A stretch of DNA of 26,013 bases, taken from positions 1 through 26,013 of the forward strand of contig CBDTYW010000016.1 in NCBI GenBank assembly GCA_965364735.1, in the 5' to 3' direction. This document shows, in pieces, positions 22,527 to 26,013 of this stretch; positions within the stretch are counted from its first letter, which is position 1, and each line of letters starts with the position of its first letter. The stretch is from CBDTYW01 sp965364735. GTDB lineage: Bacteria; Actinomycetota; Nitriliruptoria; Nitriliruptorales; Nitriliruptoraceae. The notes under the pieces are model-generated. The model was not told where the DNA came from. It did no database searches and saw nothing but the letters and a program-made list of their open reading frames with translations. A program made the position numbers and the translations under genes.

Positions 22527-22671
22527 CGGAGAACCAGAAACGCTTGCTCCCGCAGCTCTTCCGGCTCCCGCTCCGTCTCCCCTCTCGACCGCTCCGGCCG
22601 CCGACGACACGTCGCTCCCGGAGCACTTCCCCCACCCACAGCCACCACACACCAGCAGGATCGGAGCCACC

Positions 22672-23280
22672 ATGGCAACCGCCACCAAGAAGACCACCAA
22701 GAAGACCACCACGCGTCTGCACGAGCGCGACCTCGCCGTCCTCGCGACTGAGGCCGGCTACGCCGTCGCCGCCGTCGCCAACGACACGGTTGAGTTCGTC
22801 AAGGCGCTCCCGACCAAGCTCGACGCTGAGGTCAAGGAGCTCCGCGAGGACGCCCCGAAGTTCGTCAAGGCGCTTCCGGAGAAGGCCAAGGACCAGGCGA
22901 CCGAGCTCCAGGGCGACGTCAAGGGCCGCTTCGACTCCATCGTCGAGCAGCTCAAGGGCCTCAAGGGCAAGGCCGTCTCCGAGCTCGACGAGAAGGCCAC
23001 CACCTTCGAGAAGGAGTTCGACTCCCGCGCCAAGGCCGGCAAGAAGCTGGTCGAGGAGTTCACGTCGCGTGACTCCGTCAAGAAGCTCCTGGACCAGGCC
23101 ATCTCGGCCAAGGGCCAGATCAAGGGCGCGGTGACCTCCATCCGCAAGACCGCCGACGAGGCCATCGAGGCCGGCGTCGAGCAGGGCAAGACCGCCACCA
23201 CCAAGGTCAAGTCGGCCACCACGTCGGTCAAGAAGACCGCCGAGGCTGCCGTCGACGCCGCCACGGACCTCGCTTCCTGA
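22672..23280 (+). CDS. Phasin/HBHA-like Lys-rich coiled-coil protein
   Basis: A 202-residue protein with GGAG 6 bases before its ATG. It opens with a Lys/Thr-rich tail (ATKKTTKKTTT), then continues as long amphipathic helix: FVKALPTKLDAEVKELRE and FVKALPEKAKDQATELQ are an internal near-repeat, about 36 residues apart. It ends with a Lys/Thr/Ala-rich region (TTKVKSATTSVKKTAEAAVDAA). There is no Cys, Trp or signal peptide. Composition and helical pattern resemble mycobacterial heparin-binding haemagglutinin and polyester-granule phasins, whose Lys-rich helices bind lipids, glycans or DNA. Codon use is strongly biased to C-ending codons (AAG, GTC, GAC), suggesting high expression, and a strong hairpin terminator follows. 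Which surface it coats is not decidable here. Confidence 0.65.
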   Translation: MATATKKTTKKTTTRLHERDLAVLATEAGYAVAAVANDTVEFVKALPTKLDAEVKELREDAPKFVKALPEKAKDQATELQGDVKGRFDSIVEQLKGLKGKAVSELDEKATTFEKEFDSRAKAGKKLVEEFTSRDSVKKLLDQAISAKGQIKGAVTSIRKTADEAIEAGVEQGKTATTKVKSATTSVKKTAEAAVDAATDLAS

Positions 23281-23413
23281 GCGTCCACACCTCGAGATCG
23301 ATCGGCAGCAGTCGAACCAGTCTCTCCCGTCTTGTTCGACGATGCGGTGCTCATCTCTCCCGCTGAGCCCGCCGTGGCGCCCCACACCCGCTCGGGGCAG
23401 CCCGCCGATCATC

Positions 23414-23440
23414 GCCCCCCCGCACTCGTTGCGGGGGGGC
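23414..23440 (+). terminator. Hairpin terminator after the phasin-like gene
   Basis: GCCCCCCCGCA and TGCGGGGGGGC form a perfect 11-bp stem around a CTCGT loop, 133 bases past the stop. It is followed by GTCCTCGTTGTCC, only weakly T-rich. It would also insulate the yqeY-like gene downstream. Confidence 0.75.
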
Positions 23441-23507
23441 GTCCTCGTTGTCCGGCCGCACGGCATCCGGCATGCTCTCGGTTCACGATCAACAACGGAA
23501 CCCTCGC

Positions 23508-23966
23508 ATGAGCCTGCAGCAGCAGATCCAGGACGACATGAAGGCCGCCATGAAGGCGCGCGACACGATGACGCGTGACTCGCTCCGCCTCGCCATCTCG
23601 TCGCTGAAGAACCGCGCCGTGCAGGAGGGCCTGGGACCACAGGGCGAGCTCTCCGACGAGATCGTCATCGGCGTGCTCACCACCGAGGTCAAGCGCCGTC
23701 GTGAGGCTGCAGAGGGCTTCGAGGCCGGCGGACGTCCCGAGTCCGCCGAGCAGGAGCGCGCCGAGCAGGCCGTCTATGAGCGCTACCTCCCCGCCCAGCT
23801 CACCGACGACGAGCTCGCCACCATCGTCGACGCCGCCGTCGCCGAGGTCGGCGCCACCTCCCCCAAGGAGATGGGCCTCGTCATGAAGGCCGCGATGGCC
23901 CAGGTCGGCAAGCAGGCCGATGGTTCCCGTGTCCAAGCCCTCGCCAAGGCCCGCCTCATCGGCTGA
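23508..23966 (+). CDS. GatB/YqeY domain protein
   Basis: A 152-residue YqeY-type protein. It begins MSLQQQIQDDMKAAMKARD, continues with LRLAISSLKNRAVQEG and the EVKRRREAAEGFEAGGRPE segment, and has the helical C-terminal half typical of the family (YERYLPAQLTDDELATIVDAAVAEVGATSPKEMGLVMKAAM is the region, about residues 87-128). This domain is also the tRNA-binding tail of GatB amidotransferase; the stand-alone protein's role is unproven, with an accessory tRNA or amidotransferase function proposed. The ATG at 23508 is chosen because the conserved helix begins there; the RBS is weak. Full length. Confidence 0.92.
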   Translation: MSLQQQIQDDMKAAMKARDTMTRDSLRLAISSLKNRAVQEGLGPQGELSDEIVIGVLTTEVKRRREAAEGFEAGGRPESAEQERAEQAVYERYLPAQLTDDELATIVDAAVAEVGATSPKEMGLVMKAAMAQVGKQADGSRVQALAKARLIG

Positions 23967-23986
23967 CCCCGCAAGCACGCTCGGCG

Positions 23987-24031
23987 GATCGATCGGAGCG
24001 GATCGGCGGTATCTCGCCGAAACGCTCCGAT
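23987..24031 (+). repeat. Hairpin repeat A
   Basis: Outer stem ATCGGAGCG (23992-24000) with CGCTCCGAT (24023-24031), perfect over 9 bp; inner stem TCGGCG/CGCCGA around the loop GTATCT. It carries the 17-base core CGGCGGTATCTCGCCGA shared by all four copies. First member of the upstream pair; its core begins 59 bp before that of repeat B. Confidence 0.85.
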
Positions 24032-24047
24032 GGATGACGGCTGCCGA

Positions 24048-24093
24048 TCGATCGGAGCAGAACGGCGGTATCTCGCCGAACGGCTCCGATCGA
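24048..24093 (+). repeat. Hairpin repeat B
   Basis: Outer stem TCGATCGGAGC (24048-24058) with GCTCCGATCGA (24083-24093), perfect over 11 bp, and the same inner core (24063-24079). Same orientation as A; 71 bases before the ATG of the DUF559 gene. Confidence 0.85.
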
Positions 24094-24164
24094 CGCACGA
24101 TCCGGTTCTCCACAGATCTCGGCGACCCCGTCACAGATCCGGGATCGTCGCCCAGACTGGTGCG

Positions 24165-25061
24165 ATGAGATGGACCGAGCTGACCGAGATCGCCCGCCGA
24201 CGGGGCAACGTCGTCCTGCTCGCTGACGCCGACCGCGTCGGCATCCCCCGACGAACCCTCCGGGAACACGCGAAGCGGCACGGGTGGCGCAAGCTCCACG
24301 CTGGGGTCTGGCTCCTCCCCGGGGCGCCGATGGATCATCCGACGCTGCTGACCGCCGCGTTGGCGTCGGCGGGACCACCGGCGCTCGGGGCCCGTCGATC
24401 GGTGCTGCACCGGCATGGACTGATCAGCGCCCCGCCCCGGCCCGAGATCGTGGTCCCCGATGACCGTCGCCTCTCGAGCCCCCGCATCGAGGTGCTGAGG
24501 ACGTCACACCGCGAAGTGCTGGATGCCAACCGCGACGGGAAGCTCTGCGGCCCGGAGGTCGCGTTGATCCAGGCGGTTCGTGTCTTCGAGGATGACCCGT
24601 TCCGATCCCTCCTGATCGACGCACGACAACGCCGGGTCGCCGACCTTGGTCGGGTGTCGGACCTTCTGGAGTTGCTGACCGGCATCCCTGGTCGTTGCCG
24701 CCTGCTCGGCCTGCTCGGTGACCTCCGGGTCGATGGGAGCGACTCCACGCTGGAGTCTCGTTTCCGGGAGGAGGCGCGTCGACGCGGGTTCGCCCCGTCC
24801 GACGCCCCGGTGAGGATCGAGACCAGGACCGGCCCGGTGCACGTCGACGTCGTCTTCCCGTGGAAGGTCGCCGTGGAGTGTGTTGGGTTCGGTGGGCACT
24901 CACGCCGTGAACACCTCGACGTCGACGCTCGCCGCGCCAACTCCGTCGCGCTGCTCGACGAATGGCTCGTGCTCCAGCTCACATGGGATCGCTGGCAGAA
25001 CGACCGCGACGGCTTCTTCGCCGAGCTCGCCGCCGCCCTCGCGCAGCGACGAGGCCGCTGA
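24165..25061 (+). CDS. AbiEi-like winged-helix plus DUF559 nuclease-fold protein
   Basis: A 298-residue protein. Residues 5-60 resemble the N-terminal winged helix of AbiEi-type antitoxins (LTEIARRRGNVVLLADADRVGIPRRTLREHAKRHGW, here about 6-41, then LHAGVWLLPG). Residues 195-295 match DUF559, a Vsr/PD-(D/E)xK-type endonuclease fold: Glu197 in LESRF, Asp228 in VHVDVVFP, Glu238 in VAVECVGFGGH with His245, and a C-terminal helix pair. The third catalytic position is not a plain Lys, as in many DUF559 proteins. No AbiEii toxin gene is adjacent. The ATG at 24165 lacks an obvious RBS, so a leaderless transcript is possible. The gene is bracketed by two pairs of hairpin repeats; its stop codon touches repeat C. 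Confidence 0.75.
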   Translation: MRWTELTEIARRRGNVVLLADADRVGIPRRTLREHAKRHGWRKLHAGVWLLPGAPMDHPTLLTAALASAGPPALGARRSVLHRHGLISAPPRPEIVVPDDRRLSSPRIEVLRTSHREVLDANRDGKLCGPEVALIQAVRVFEDDPFRSLLIDARQRRVADLGRVSDLLELLTGIPGRCRLLGLLGDLRVDGSDSTLESRFREEARRRGFAPSDAPVRIETRTGPVHVDVVFPWKVAVECVGFGGHSRREHLDVDARRANSVALLDEWLVLQLTWDRWQNDRDGFFAELAAALAQRRGR

Positions 25062-25108
25062 TCGATGGGAGCCGTTCGGCGGTATCTCGCCGATTCACTC
25101 CGGTTGAT
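25061..25108 (+). repeat. Hairpin repeat C
   Basis: Starts at the last base of the DUF559 stop codon. The 17-base core is intact (25077-25093), but the outer stem is degenerate (ATCGATGGGAG against CTCCGGTTGAT, partly G-T pairs). Left flank aligns well with repeat A. Confidence 0.8.
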
Positions 25109-25117
25109 TGCGAGTCA

Positions 25118-25170
25118 GGATCGTTCGGAGCAGAACGGCGGTATCTCGCCGATTCACGCCGATCGATGAT
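25118..25170 (+). repeat. Hairpin repeat D
   Basis: Core at 25136-25152, left flank TCGGAGCAGAA identical to repeat B. Its core starts 59 bp after that of C, the same distance as A to B. The outer stem is partly decayed on the right. It ends 16 bases before the stop of the convergent carboxylase gene and could serve as its terminator. Confidence 0.8.
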
Positions 25171-25185
25171 CGGCGACGGGCGAGG

Positions 25186-26013
25186 TCACATGCGGAAGAC
25201 GCCCCAGTCGGGGCGGGCGAACGGCGCGTTCATGGCGGCGGAGAGCCCAAGGCCGAGGACGGTGCGGGTGTCCTGCGGGGCGATGACCCCGTCGTCCCAG
25301 ATGCGGGCGGTGGCGTAGTAGGGGTGGCCCTGGGTCTCGTACTGCTCGCGGAGCGGAGCGCGGAAGGCCTCCTCGTCCTCAGCGGACCACTCCTGGCCGC
25401 GGGCCTCCATGCCGTCTCGCTTGACGGTGGCGAGGACCGTGGCGGCCTGCTCGCCGCCCATGACCGAGATCCGGGCGTTGGGCCACGTGAACATGAGCCG
25501 CGGCGAGTAGGCGCGGCCGCACATCGCGTAGTTCCCCGCCCCGAAGGAACCGCCGATGATGACGGTGAACTTCGGGACCGTGGAGCAGGCGACGGCCGTC
25601 ACCATCTTGGCGCCGTCCTTCGCGATGCCGCCGGCCTCGTACTCGCGGCCGACCATGAAGCCGGTGATGTTCTGGAGGAACACGAGCGGGATGCCGCGCT
25701 GGTTGCACAGCTCGATGAAGTGCGCGCCCTTGAGCGCGGACTCACGGAAGAGGATCCCGTTGTTCGCGACGATGCCGACAGGGTGGCCGTGGATGCGGGC
25801 GAACCCGGTGACCAGCGTCTCGCCGTAGAGCGGCTTGAACTCGTGGAAGCGTGAGCCGTCGACGACGCGGGCGATGACCTCGCGGACGTCGAACGACGTC
25901 CGTGAGTCCGGCGGGACGATGCCGGCGAGCTCCGACGGGTCGTGCAGTGGCTCCTCGAGAGCGGCGCGGAAGCGACCTTGGGCAACCACGACGACCTCAT
26001 GCGGATGTGGATC
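25186..26013 (-). CDS. Acyl-CoA carboxylase beta subunit (methylcrotonyl-CoA carboxylase type), C-terminal part
   Basis: The last 275 codons are present; the frame stays open through the window edge, so about half the protein is missing. The carboxyltransferase C-domain is clear: GIVPPDSRTSFDVREVIARV, VDGSRFHEFKPLYG, GIVANNGILF, ESALKGAHFIELC, FLQNITGFMVGREYE, GGSFGAGNYAMCGRAY, ISVMGGEQAA, and the C-terminal VFRM. The NITGFMVG and SFGAGNY motifs with ESALKGAHFI point to the 3-methylcrotonyl-CoA (leucine catabolism) or geranyl-CoA branch rather than propionyl- or acetyl-CoA carboxylase. It transfers carboxyl from biotin, carried by an alpha subunit not seen here, to the acyl-CoA. Hairpin repeat D lies just beyond its stop. 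Confidence 0.93.
   Translation of the reverse strand, partial: DPHPHEVVVVAQGRFRAALEEPLHDPSELAGIVPPDSRTSFDVREVIARVVDGSRFHEFKPLYGETLVTGFARIHGHPVGIVANNGILFRESALKGAHFIELCNQRGIPLVFLQNITGFMVGREYEAGGIAKDGAKMVTAVACSTVPKFTVIIGGSFGAGNYAMCGRAYSPRLMFTWPNARISVMGGEQAATVLATVKRDGMEARGQEWSAEDEEAFRAPLREQYETQGHPYYATARIWDDGVIAPQDTRTVLGLGLSAAMNAPFARPDWGVFRM

Larger units (their letters stand above)
22271..22671. other. Regulatory gap upstream of the phasin-like gene
   Basis: About 400 bases without a convincing gene. The stretch holds three copies of GCTTGCA (22288, 22387, 22439), a palindrome and promoter at 22439-22469, and a long hairpin at 22494-22526 in the presumed leader. A GCCGC-GTGA-GCGGC hairpin near 22337 might end transcription of the preceding gene. 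Confidence 0.6.

Noticed and set aside
22394..23134. A Cys-rich plus-strand start (MMSVTCAHVRSAECSACSCKRGC...) in the gap before the phasin-like gene
   Set aside because: The cysteines come from the TGC-rich palindrome, and the frame continues out of phase through the phasin-like gene as Arg/Pro/Ser shadow. No RBS precedes it.
23987..25170. The four repeats as a CRISPR array
   Set aside because: There are only two plus two copies, separated by a gene; the sequence between cores is itself repeated rather than variable; and no cas genes are present.

Overview
The window is about 70% GC and densely coded, with mostly ATG/GTG starts, stop-start overlaps and few classical terminators. Gene content points to an actinobacterium (Actinomycetota), possibly a deep-branching, non-streptomycete one: a MoeZ-type fused MoeB-rhodanese, an actinobacterial suf operon (sufR-B-D-Rieske-C-S-U-T), a circularly permuted ATP-grasp/alpha-E/transglutaminase operon, and an AbiEi-DUF559 protein. 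The lineage guess is inference. No rRNA, tRNA, IS element, prophage or CRISPR array was seen.

Layout. 1-146: tail of a GNAT acetyltransferase. 164-3132 (minus): a flavin disulfide oxidoreductase, moeZ, and a tiny zinc/EF-hand-like protein. 3293-4439 (plus): a tightly coupled cassette of one 40-residue membrane protein and two PRC-barrel proteins. 4447-4971 (minus): an orphan PemK/MazF-fold protein. 5068-11973 (minus): the complete suf iron-sulfur cluster assembly operon, with a SufR-like repressor gene first and a CAAC-N6-GTTG palindrome just upstream of it. 11974-12548: a non-coding gap of about 575 bases holding that operator, an unexplained plus-strand promoter-like pair and an 11-bp inverted repeat. 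12549-16207 (minus): a four-gene operon with an 87-residue unknown, the permuted ATP-grasp, an alpha-E protein and a transglutaminase-like protein that has lost its Cys and His. 16316-19918 (minus): an unknown, a methyltransferase and a RecD2-type helicase. 19928-20776 (plus): a CPBP-family membrane protease. 20777-21703 (minus): a shortened saccharopine-dehydrogenase-like protein. 21872-22270 (plus): an unknown. 22271-22671: a regulatory region with promoter, palindrome and hairpin ahead of a phasin/HBHA-like coiled-coil gene (22672-23280) that ends in a strong hairpin terminator. 23508-23966: a GatB/YqeY protein. 24165-25061: an AbiEi-DUF559 gene bracketed by two pairs of near-identical hairpin repeats. 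25186-26013 (minus): the C-terminal part of an acyl-CoA carboxylase beta subunit.

How it works together. The suf block supplies iron-sulfur clusters: SufS and SufU mobilise sulfur, SufBCD is the scaffold, SufT-type and Rieske proteins assist, and SufR senses cluster status. The ATP-grasp/alpha-E operon is a conserved but biochemically uncharacterised predicted peptide or amide ligase module. The least ordinary object is the DUF559 gene enclosed by paired hairpins with an identical 59-bp internal spacing on both sides. It resembles a REP/RAYT-type arrangement but has an unrelated nuclease.
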